This document shows, piece after piece, positions 1 through 9,300 of a DNA stretch of 16,701 nt. The stretch comes from M3007 sp964392655 (GTDB taxonomy: Bacteria; Bacteroidota; Bacteroidia; Chitinophagales; Saprospiraceae). The DNA is taken from positions 1 to 16,701 of the forward strand of contig CAYMQY010000083.1 of assembly GCA_964392655.1 (NCBI GenBank), in the 5' to 3' direction. The notes beneath the pieces were generated by a model, which saw only the letters and a list, made by a program, of their open reading frames with translations, had not been told where the DNA came from and did no database searches. The position numbers were made by a program, and so were the translations under genes. Each line of letters starts with the position of its first letter. Position 1 is the first letter of the stretch.

Positions 1-2059
1 CGCCGGGGCCTGTCGTCAAATTGATGTCCGACGGACAGCCGCTGATCACCGGGAACTGATTGTCCGTCACCGTCACTGTCATCTCGCAGGTGTTCGTCAA
101 GCCGAACGCATCGGTTACGGTCCATACCACCGCCGTAACACCCACCGGATAGGTACCGGAGGCATTTTCTTTTTCATTAAAGTTATTGGCAACCATAGGC
201 CAGGCCGGGCCATTGGCCCAGTTGGACTGGCAAGGATCGGGAAGGGTGCCGGTCAGATCAAAATTATTCAGGTTACCGGTGTTTCCCGTTGCCGATACGT
301 CGGGCAAATTGGTCACACCGGGATTGTTGCCGCAGGCGATACCTTGGTTAAAGTCGTAGTAGGCGACGAGGTCTGGCTGCGGGCCGCCCAGTTCGTCATT
401 CATATTGGCCTGAATTTCAGCCTGTGTGCGCACATCATCCCAGATGCGCACTTCGTCCAGTTTGCCGTCGAAGAATTCCGCCGTGGTATAGCCGACAGAA
501 CCGAGGTGCAGTGGATTGCCGGATGTATTGAGCGATCCGGTCACGTCGTTCCGCGAGGCGTCCAATTGCCCGTTTACATACAACTTGAACGAACCGCTGG
601 TGTAGGTCATGGCCAGATGCACCCATTTATCTTCAAACCAGGAGGGGGGCTGGGAGGCCACCAGCGACTGCCACGAGCCGCCGACAAACACCTGCGCTTC
701 CACGCGGTCATACGCGGGGGGAATCCATCCCAGTAGGTAATTGTCGTTTTTGCGCACTATATTTTGAAAGGTACCGGTGCTTCCGTCCAGCCGTACCCAT
801 GCTTCCACGGTGAGGGTGGTAGCCAGGTCAAGCGTGCTGTTGTCCGGAACGTTGACATAGTCATTGGTTCCGTCAAAATCCAGCGCATTGCCTAAGTTTT
901 TGGGGCAATTGTCCCCGGTAACCGGCACCCCGACCGTCACGGTAGCCGTGCAAAGTCCGGGAGCAGCATTGACCGATTCATTTCCCGGGCAGGTGATCGT
1001 TGGCGGCTGGCTATCGCCCACCGTTACCGTCTGGGTATTCGAGGGTGGGCCACTACAACCATTGCCGTCGCAGGTGTACGTTGCGCGGTAATCGGTAGTA
1101 CCTACATTGTCCGTCGGGGCATTGTAGGTTGTGCCGTTTTCTCCCGGCAGGTTTTGCCAGTTCATCCCGTCGTAGTACTGCCACTGGATGGTACAGGTAC
1201 CCGTACCACCGGCAGGTGATGCCGTCAGTGTGGCGCTGCCGTCCGGACATACCGTTCCGCCACCGCTGATACTGATGGACGGATCGTTCACTACCGTCAC
1301 CGTCACTTGTGCGCAAGCCCCTGGTGTCACGCATCCGCCTTCGCCGCGCACGTAGTAGGTCGTCGTGCTGCCCGGGTTTACGGGCAGCGAGGTGCCGCTG
1401 CCCACTGAAGTGCCGCCACAGGAACCGGTATACCATTGCCAGTCGGTGGCGTCGTTCAGGTTTCCACTCGTGATGCTGAGGGTACTGCTGCCGCCCGCAC
1501 AGATAGTTGTCGGAGTTGCCGATACGGTGGGGACGTCGGGTAAACTACAAGACGGTGTGTAAAAGATGCCCTGACTTGGCTGACCGTCAAGCTCTACATA
1601 AAAATTGGAGTTTTCGTTATTGGTCCAGTTCACGCCGGTGATCAATTCAAAGCCTCCGACAGCCGGGCCGTTGCTGAACTGCAATACCACAGCAAGGTAT
1701 TCCTGACCTGCCAGCCAACTGACATAATTAGTGCCTGTAAATTGGAGCGCATAGTAATCGTAACCTCCCTCACTGCGGGGGCTATTGAGAAGTGGCTGGA
1801 TGGTATAGCCAAACGGGGAGCTCACCACACTCAAGGTGCCATTCAGAGCGCTGGGAAACCGTACCGTGACAACTCCGGAAGAAAAATTTCGAGGGGGCGG
1901 CGGTAGCACATTCTGCGTAGGTCGAAGGCGAATTTCCAGGGTATTGCTATTGACCGGCGCATTGTAAATAGCCATGTCTATCAACGCCTGACCGGACATT
2001 TTTCCAGCAAACAGACAGAGCACGAGGGCAATTTTCAAGGAGTAAAAATGAAGTTTCAT
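1..2059 (-). CDS. Secreted multidomain protein with shared N-terminal module, Ig-like, HYR and LamG domains (3' part beyond window)
   Basis: The minus frame is open from an ATG at 2059 to the window edge: 686 residues, no stop, so the C-terminus is missing. Residues 1-24 look like a signal peptide (MKLHFYSLKIALVLCLFAG...SGQ). Residues 26-170 are the module also found in the next two genes (LIDMAIY, LEIRLRP, GYDYYALQF, WLAGQEY, FELI). Two Ig-like domains follow (about 177-256 and 258-347, each with cysteines and a W-Q-W/Y core). A HYR domain opens at 354 (TITCP...CTATVTV...DNCP), is interrupted by a LamG/ConA-like domain (about 388-613: NALDFDGTNDYVNVP, WVHLAMTY, LYVNGQ, DEVRIWDDVRT), and resumes at about 614-666 (NASGTYPVG, VWTVTDAFG, TCEMTVTVTD). 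A second HYR begins at 669. The likely role is a cell-surface or secreted adhesin, with LamG usually binding glycans or proteins. Export by T9SS is expected, but the sorting domain would lie outside the window. The gene follows B in the same direction after 124 bases. Confidence 0.9.
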   Translation of the reverse strand, partial: MKLHFYSLKIALVLCLFAGKMSGQALIDMAIYNAPVNSNTLEIRLRPTQNVLPPPPRNFSSGVVTVRFPSALNGTLSVVSSPFGYTIQPLLNSPRSEGGYDYYALQFTGTNYVSWLAGQEYLAVVLQFSNGPAVGGFELITGVNWTNNENSNFYVELDGQPSQGIFYTPSCSLPDVPTVSATPTTICAGGSSTLSITSGNLNDATDWQWYTGSCGGTSVGSGTSLPVNPGSTTTYYVRGEGGCVTPGACAQVTVTVVNDPSISISGGGTVCPDGSATLTASPAGGTGTCTIQWQYYDGMNWQNLPGENGTTYNAPTDNVGTTDYRATYTCDGNGCSGPPSNTQTVTVGDSQPPTITCPGNESVNAAPGLCTATVTVGVPVTGDNCPKNLGNALDFDGTNDYVNVPDNSTLDLATTLTVEAWVRLDGSTGTFQNIVRKNDNYLLGWIPPAYDRVEAQVFVGGSWQSLVASQPPSWFEDKWVHLAMTYTSGSFKLYVNGQLDASRNDVTGSLNTSGNPLHLGSVGYTTAEFFDGKLDEVRIWDDVRTQAEIQANMNDELGGPQPDLVAYYDFNQGIACGNNPGVTNLPDVSATGNTGNLNNFDLTGTLPDPCQSNWANGPAWPMVANNFNEKENASGTYPVGVTAVVWTVTDAFGLTNTCEMTVTVTDNQFPVISGCPSDINLTTGPG

Positions 2060-2089
2060 ATCGTGAATTTGTAAAGCAGTTCAAAATAT

Positions 2090-2123
2090 GCGGCAGCGCT
2101 GTCCTGGAGGACAGAGCTGCCGC
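2090..2123 (-). terminator. Strong imperfect hairpin between genes B and A
   Basis: Two nested perfect stems: GCGGCAG (2090-2096) with CTGCCGC (2117-2123), and CTGTCCT (2099-2105) with AGGACAG (2108-2114), separated by a 2x2 internal mismatch and a 2-base apex. Read on the minus strand it follows the stop of B by about 60 bases and is followed by ATATTTTGAA, a weak U-rich tail. It ends only 30 bases before the ATG of A, so it could act as a terminator, an attenuator in the leader of A, or an RNA-processing/stability element. The outer arm shares CGGCAGCGC with the hairpin at 3280-3313. Confidence 0.6.
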
Positions 2124-2154
2124 AAAATTTGCCGGTGAAAGGCATATCCAAATT

Positions 2155-2174
2155 GGGCAAACACAGGCTTGCCC
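2155..2174 (-). terminator. Small hairpin just downstream of gene B
   Basis: GGGCAA (2155-2160) pairs with TTGCCC (2169-2174) around an 8-base loop. It begins 9 bases after the stop codon of B on the minus strand and is followed there by AATTTGG, only a short U run. It is a weak candidate intrinsic terminator for B; the larger hairpin beyond it is the stronger candidate. Confidence 0.35.
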
Positions 2175-2183
2175 GGGATAGGG

Positions 2184-3242
2184 TCAATTTTTACTTACTA
2201 CGGCTACCTGAAATTTCGCGACTTGCTTCTGTCCGTTCAATACCCGCAGATAGTAGGCTCCGGAGGCCAGATCCGATACATCCAGGGTCAGGTTATCGTC
2301 TACGACGCGGTCGAAACGCACCACTTTACCGGTGTTGTCCAGTATCTGGTATTGCACGCCGTCGGTGTAGGTATCCAGATTGCGGCTCACCAGGGTCAGC
2401 GGGCCGGCGGTAGGATTGGGGAATACGGCAAAATCGGCGGCGAGGTCGTCAAAATTCAATGCACGCACAGGTGAATATTCCACCACACCATTAATGTCCA
2501 CCATCCGGATCCGGTAGTAATTCATACCGGTCTGTGGCTTCATGTGCTGGTAGGTGTATTCCGGCGACGTCCGATCGGTATTGTGATCGGCAGGTGTCAT
2601 TGCAATCCGGCCAAAGTCGCGGCCATCGGCGGAATACTCCACATCCGAATAGGCCAGTGTGGTTTCCGACTCGAACTCCCAGTCTAACCGGGCGGTGCGG
2701 TTGGGCAGTGCCCGAACTTTGAATGTGGTCAGTTTCAGCGGCTTGGTGTAGAACTGTCGCTGGGCTTCCGCTGCATTTATCTCCTGGTAGTATTCGGAGT
2801 TGTTGGCGCGGGTCCAGTCGCTATTTGTCACCAATTCAAAGACGGGATTGGGGGGAGTGGTGCCGTTTACCTCCAGCGTAAGCACGGGATACTCGGCATT
2901 CTTTTTCCAGTTGATCATAAAAACCGAACCGGAAAACTGGTAGCGGTAGTAGTCGTACCCGTCCGCCTGACCCACCGGGCCGGCAAAGGTGTAGCCGTAC
3001 GGAGACGAGCCAGACACCGCACTTAGCGTAACCCCGTAGGATGTTGGAAAACGAATCGTAAAGACACCTCCCGAGTAGGCCTGATTGGTCAAATCCGCCG
3101 CAGGGCGCACGAACACCTCCAGTTTGCTGTGATCCGTCGGTTTTTTGAAAATGCCCAGGTCTATCAGGTTGGACTGTGCCGACAATACCCCGTGGAAGAG
3201 CATGGCAGCAAAGGCTATGAGCAAAAATGAATGCTTTTTCAT
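2184..3242 (-). CDS. Secreted protein: shared module, FN3-like domain and T9SS type A C-terminal sorting domain
   Basis: 352 residues. The signal peptide is clear (MKKHSFLLIAFAAMLFHGVLSAQ, cleavage probably after SAQ). Residues 26-166 are the module shared with the neighbours: LIDLGIF, LEVFVRP, YSGGVFTIRFP, GYDYYRYQFSG, NW, FELVTNSDWT, YYQE. Residues about 170-265 resemble the FN3-like domain that often precedes sorting domains (LDWEFESE, VEYSADGRDF, YYRIRMVDINGVVEYS). Residues about 268-349 match the T9SS type A sorting domain pattern (FAVFPNPTAGPLTL, YQILDNTGKVV, LDVSDLASGAYYLRV), so the product should be exported across the outer membrane by T9SS and then released or anchored. The ATG at 3242 is preceded by an A-rich stretch (GGATAAAAAATACAAC) rather than a classic Shine-Dalgarno site, as is usual in Bacteroidota. 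It lies 78 bases downstream of C and 124 upstream of A, with hairpins in both gaps. The substrate or binding partner is unknown. Confidence 0.93.
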   Translation of the reverse strand: MKKHSFLLIAFAAMLFHGVLSAQSNLIDLGIFKKPTDHSKLEVFVRPAADLTNQAYSGGVFTIRFPTSYGVTLSAVSGSSPYGYTFAGPVGQADGYDYYRYQFSGSVFMINWKKNAEYPVLTLEVNGTTPPNPVFELVTNSDWTRANNSEYYQEINAAEAQRQFYTKPLKLTTFKVRALPNRTARLDWEFESETTLAYSDVEYSADGRDFGRIAMTPADHNTDRTSPEYTYQHMKPQTGMNYYRIRMVDINGVVEYSPVRALNFDDLAADFAVFPNPTAGPLTLVSRNLDTYTDGVQYQILDNTGKVVRFDRVVDDNLTLDVSDLASGAYYLRVLNGQKQVAKFQVAVVSKN

Positions 3243-3279
3243 GTTGTATTTTTTATCCGTTGATGGTGATAGGAAAGAA

Positions 3280-3313
3280 CCGGCAGCGCCTCCGGGATAG
3301 GTGGCGCTGCCGG
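3280..3313 (-). terminator. Perfect 11-bp hairpin after the giant gene C
   Basis: CCGGCAGCGCC (3280-3290) and GGCGCTGCCGG (3303-3313) are perfect reverse complements around a 12-base loop. On the minus strand the stem starts 7 bases after the stop of C and is followed by TTCTTTCCTATC, a moderately U-rich tail, so an intrinsic terminator for C is the simplest reading. It leaves 37 bases before the ATG of B. Confidence 0.65.
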
Positions 3314-3320
3314 CAGGAGG

Positions 3321-6300
3321 TTAGTAATTGGGTTGCTGAGTTACAATATTAAGCGGTGTAGACGCGCCAACGTTGTTCAGGATAATCACCCGGTCGTTGC
3401 CTGCATTGTTGTACCGCACTTTTCCGTCCATGTTCACATCTTCCAGCATATACACATTGCTCACGGTGTTCAACGGCGTAGATGCCCCCACGACATTGAG
3501 GATGGGCGCCCGGTCGTTGTTGGCATTGTTGTATATAACCTGGTAGCCACCACCAATTTTCGGGATGGTATTCCCTGCAATCAGACCGTACGTTGCTGTT
3601 TTAATCAGTTTGCGGGCGCTGGTAGCAGTCGTTCCGACGGTAGGTTGCGTAGCCACCGTGAAATCCACAAAATGTGCAGCAGCGAGGTTTATCTTCGTTT
3701 TCGTCAACGTGCCGAGGTGGTTGCGGTGGCGTACCATGACGAAATACTCGCCTGCGTAAGAATCCGGGAACAACACTGCTGAACTACCGTCCAGGTCTAC
3801 GATATCACCATCCCGCTGTACCAGTGCACTGCGTGTAGCCAACACGATCGTGCTGTCTGTTTTGTCGCGCAGTTCGAGCCACACCCAGTCCACGATGGCA
3901 TCGTTGCCGGTCACGCCAAACACCGTGGCGGGAGTGGGATTCACAATCGTCTCTGTCACGAAGTTGTTCACTTCAGTGAAGGACGTCGGGAAGGCAGTAT
4001 TGATAGCCGTGTACGGTTCGGACGTCGGAATAAGGAGCGTGGGTGTACGCAGGTCGTCCTTCATCAGACCGGTGGTAGAGTCATAAGGTCCTTGCAGGAA
4101 CACTTTGGCCGTCAGTTCCACCGGTACATAGTAGATCAGTTCGCCCAAACAAGGGTTATCCGGCAAGTGCCACAGGATAGCCTCCAGTGCCAAGCGCTGC
4201 GCGTGGTTCATAAACTGCGGGTACTGTGCGCCTGAACCGATGTCGAAGGTGTTTTTCTCGATGTTGATGTCGCGGTACCAGCACCCCATGTTGGTTTCCG
4301 AATTTGCACCCAAAGCATACTCCGGGAATGCAACCGGCGCCGGTATTGTCGGACCGCTCTGGTCGCCGAGGTACACNNNNNNNNNNNNNNNNNNNNNNNN
4401 NNNNNNNNNNNNNNNNNNNNNNNNNNNNNNNNNNNNNNNNNNNNNNNNNNNNNNNNNNNNNNNNNNNNNNNNNNNNACCGGTGCGTTGTGGTAGTTGTCC
4501 TGCAAACGCATGACGCTACCCGTCACCGAACCGTTAAACGTGTTGTGGCTGATGGTCACGGCGCCGCCGCCGGCGTTCGGGTCGGAGTACTGCACGCCGC
4601 CGCCGAGGAAGGTATTGGCATTGGCTAAAGAACCACCGATAACCACAGGCCCGTTGCTGTTGAAGCGAACGAGAACATCGTGGTTGATCGTCTGGAAGGT
4701 ATTGCGGGTGTAGGTGCCGGCGCCCTCGTCCACCGATACGGCAGAGCGGAAGGCGATGTCACCCGAATCATCTCCAAGAATTACGCCATTCACAGTTGCG
4801 GTCACCCGGTTGTTGTCGGCGACGATATTGTTCACCCCGCCGGCTGCTACGCGGAAGTTGGTCGGGCCTCCATAGTTGATACTGATGGCGTTGCGGTTGC
4901 CGTACGGGCTAAGGTTAGTACCAGCTATAGACTGGTACGGATCAATACAGTTGTTCTTGATGGTAATGTTGTCCAAAGCCGAATGACTGGCAATAATGGC
5001 GCTGGAGAGTTTCGTCAGGTCGGCTTTGAAGTGAATACCGTCAATGACCGTACCGTCGCCGGCGATGTCGAACAGCGTCGGTTTGCCCGACACGGTGCCG
5101 GTAAAGTCCACCATCGTGGTCAGTGCCGGCGCTACTGCATTGCATGGGCCTACGCCGATGATGTGCATGTTGTTTTTGGTGTTGGGCACCACAACCTGCT
5201 CGTTGTAGGAGCCGGCATCGGCATATACCGTGTCGGCAGTCACAGCCGTCAGAACAGCCTTACCGATGGTACGGAAGGGCCGGCGTTTGGTGCCTTGGTT
5301 CAGGTCGTCGCCGAGGCCGAGGGTGAAGACGTCGTCGGTGAGGGCGTTGTCGTTGACATACCAGCGTTTCGGATTCGCGCAAAGGCCTAACGGCTGGAAA
5401 CCGCGCGCAACGCTATTGTCCGTGCCGTTGTTGAGGTAGGGGACGAAGAGTACGTTGCCGTCCACCAGAGCATCCACAGCATCAATCAAGCCATTGCCCC
5501 ACCAGTTACAGGTGGCGGTGAATTGGGCAATGGGGTAGGTATTGGCAGTGAGCGAGCCGTTTCCGTTGCGGTTGATGCTGTTATTGAACGCCGTGATTTT
5601 GGCAGCCGGCGCCACGCCGATGAACATGGCGGTTACCGGGTAAATACCTGCCTGCGTCGGCGGGTTGGTGATGAAGTTACTATCCAAAATAACTGTAGCG
5701 CCTACTCCGGCATAAATACCAAAACCATCGTTGCCGCCGGTACCATAGGGATCTGCGCCGTTGCCGCCGATAGAATCTTGTTTGAAAATTGCCAAGGCAT
5801 TGGCGCCACGCACATTCACACCCCGGTTCAGGTTATTGGTGACGAAACTTTCGGTCACTACGGCCCTCAAGCGGTTGCCTGCGCCGGTAGAGAAATCGGC
5901 GAATGACAGGCCGGCGCAATCCGGAGCTATTTTCCCGGTATTGCTCACGGTCACGCTGTCCACCAGAATATTCACAGTGTCGAGCGGGTTGGCGCCGCCG
6001 GTGAAGGCGTAAACCCCTGCGTGGAAGTTGGCTCCAGGAATAGCCGGGTAGTTACCGCCGAAGCTGGTCATGGTCACGTTATCTACGCCTACTGTACTGG
6101 GGCTATAGGTCACACCATTAATGGTATTCACCACCGCCACGCCTTGCATGAGGTTGGTGTGGGTGCCGCCACGCACGGTGGTGCGGGGAGTAGTGGTCAC
6201 ATAATTGAGCAGGTGGCCGTAGAAGGCATCACTGACGCTGTTGCTCTGAAGCACCACGGCTTGCGAGCCGGCGGCTGCCACCAAAGCGACCCCAACGGTG

Positions 6301-9300
6301 GGCGCATTTTTAACGACCGGGTTGTCGAACGCGTTGAAATTATCCCAGTAGATATCATAATCCAGGCCCGGTGTATGGTTGTAGCCCTGAAGGATTACAT
6401 TCGCAATCGAAACACTACCGCCACCGGATATGGTGGTGCTGCGGTCGCCGACACTGCACATAAAGGCGCCATTGCTCAAGAGTGCAATGTTGAGCGTATA
6501 CCATTGGTCGTAGGCAAAGCCTGTAGGCAAACCGATATCAATCCACGTTCCTTCATCCCAAACCCGGAAACGCGGATTCGCGCCGTCGCTGGTAAATTCA
6601 ATGATCGGATAGCGGGTTACGACATTGCTGCCATTCACAGCAGTACCCCAGAAACCTGCCATGCGTCTGCCGGTTGTTGCCCAGGCGGCGGGCACATACA
6701 GTTCGATGGACATACCGGTGGAACCTGCAATATCATACTTGCGTCCCTGGGTATTGTAAAAAGCATCTCCCTGCGTCTGGCTTTGCAGAATAGAATGTTT
6801 CAAGCGGTTGCTACCGCTAAAACTTGCCGAAACGAACCCGGCGGGAGCAAACCGGTCCACATACCATGCGCCGGGTGTTTGTGTAGCGGCCAAAGTCGGG
6901 TTGGAGGCGAAGCCCTGCGTGTCGTAGGTCTGATCCGCGATGTCAATACAATTGTCCTGAATAACATAACCATCGGTTGGCGTAGTGACAATAAGAGAGG
7001 ATGTAATACCCATAAAGAGTGCATTCACCTTGTTGTTCCGGATGGTGTCCCGGGTGTATCCGGCGGAAGATACGCCGGTGATGCCTTCGATCTGGAAACC
7101 GTCAATCGTCACGCCGTTGGAAGCGATGGTCACGGCGGTAGTACCCATGATGATGGATTCCGCAACGCGCGTGCCCGTGCAAGGTATCCCGACGTTTGCG
7201 CCTTTAATTTTCAGCGCCTTGGTCACATTGACGTTCTCAGGCCAGTTCCCGGCGGGAACTTCCAGCGTATGCCCGTTGAGCGTTTCCGGGACATTGATCG
7301 CCTGCGTGATGGTTGGGTAGTAGGTCGTCAGGTCCACGTTTTTCACGCAACCGCCGTTTGCAAGTACCACGACGTTGGTGGTGCCGGTGGCGGTGCAGCC
7401 GTTGCCGTCGGTGACGGTGACGGTGTAGATGCCGGCCATCCCAAGTGTAGCAGGTCCGAAAGGAACCGGATTCGCATTAGTATTGGTGTAGGCAAGCGGG
7501 CCGCCCCACAGGTAGGAATAGGTTGGGGTTGGCAATGGCGAACCATTCGATGCGGTCGAATTCAGGTCAATCGGCATGGTAGTACACAGCGGGCCGTTGT
7601 TGGTAGCCACGATGGATACAGAGGCAGGGGAGGTGGCTGTAGTCGCTGCCGGCAAAAAGATACCCGTGGCATTCTGACCGCCCAGTTCCTGGTAATATTT
7701 GGCGCCATTGGCTATTGCGAAGGCATCGTTTATCAATTCAAACGTCGCGTTGCCCACACAGCTGTAGCCGAGGGTGAGCGCCAACGTGTCCTGCCCCGCA
7801 AGCCAGTTTCTTCCGGTGAATACCGATGCAAAGGAGAAGAAATAGTAGGAGTAAAGACCGTCCGTCAAAGTAATTGGATCTCCAAATCCATCTAACGGGA
7901 ACTGGCTGTAACCAAACGCGGAGCCAAGATTGGTAAATGTCACCCCGTTAGAGGTCAGCGTCCGAATGGCAAAGACACCAGCCGAGTAGCTGCCATTGAT
8001 TACATCCACATTCGGGCGTAACTTCACTTGCAGTTTGTTGCCTGCGGGTGTCGGTGCGGTATGGTTGTAGATACCAATGTCAATCAGTGCGCCGCAGCAT
8101 TTGGTCAGCACGACATCGTTACCGGCGTAGCTAATGTAGTAGGTGTAGCCGTTGCCGTCGGTGACGAAATTGCCTTGAGCGAACATCCCGACGATCGGGT
8201 TGAAACCGTCAATGATTTTGATTTCGTCGCCCGATACCGGGAAGTAGGCTCCCGCCGGGATGGTGAGCGTAGCGCCGCCAAGCGTCACGATACCGCTCAC
8301 GGTGAATTGGTCGTAACCCGTACAAGCGGTGGCAGCATCAATTTCCATTTCCAGCACATCACCAGCATTGAGGGTGAAGTTGCCTACGATATTGACGCAG
8401 CCGGGGCTGGAACCGGGGGCGAAGATCAAGTTTTTACCGCCGGTGGCGGCATCCACGTTTTCGGTGTAGGTGCCAGCGACGATACGAATTGTATGGCCGT
8501 TCAATGTGGTAACGGCATCAATGGCACCCTGAATGGTTGCATGAACAGAGACAAATGTGGGGCCATTGTATACTTGTACCGGACCGCCGCTACAAGCGGT
8601 CGGGTGCGGCTGGAAGCCGATAGCCGGAGCATTGTCGGTACCGTTCACCAAGTAGGGGACGAAGTTGGTGACGCAGTTGTCTTTGTTGAAAATCTTGCCG
8701 TTGAGCGCGGGGTTGTCAATGATGGCGCTGTGAACGGCCGTGCCGTACCAGTTGCAGGAGAGGGTGGCCTCCCCGGTAGTACCGCCGCCGCCGCCGGTAA
8801 AGGCTACCCCCGCCGGGACGTAATTGGCCACTGCGTAACCTAAACCTGCCGTCACATCATGCGTGAAGGTATTGGTTTGGAAGCTGTTGTTTTGCACCGT
8901 GCAGGTTCCCACGTAGCGGTTGTTTTCAAATTTCAGCGCGTTGAGGTCGTATCCACCGCCGGCGCGCACGTCAACTTTACGTCCGTAGAGGGTGGCGACA
9001 GAGTTGTTCTCTACGAGCGCATTTTTGGTATTTCCTTCCAGTGCAATACCGGTAGCAATAAAGCCGGACACGTTGGATAATTCATTGTCGCGAATGACGG
9101 CATTTACCACTTCGCCACTCGTGCTCAGGTAGCTGCCGCTGCCGCCGACGTTGATCTGGATGCCGTATGCAATCTTGCCTGTTGGCCAGTTGCCGGTATT
9201 GACTTGTACGTCGTTGATGGTATTGCGCTCGATGTTGAGGCCTGTGAGGACACCCGTAGAGGTAGATTGCAAAATGCCAATGGCAGAAGCGCTATTGCCG

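Noticed and set aside
6021..7895. 624-codon open frame on the plus strand
   Set aside because: It is fully antisense to gene C, which has recognisable domains throughout. The product is rich in G, H, R and V with no domain pattern: a shadow of the biased codons of C.
8028..8843. 271-codon open frame on the plus strand
   Set aside because: Antisense shadow of gene C; no domain, signal peptide or start context.
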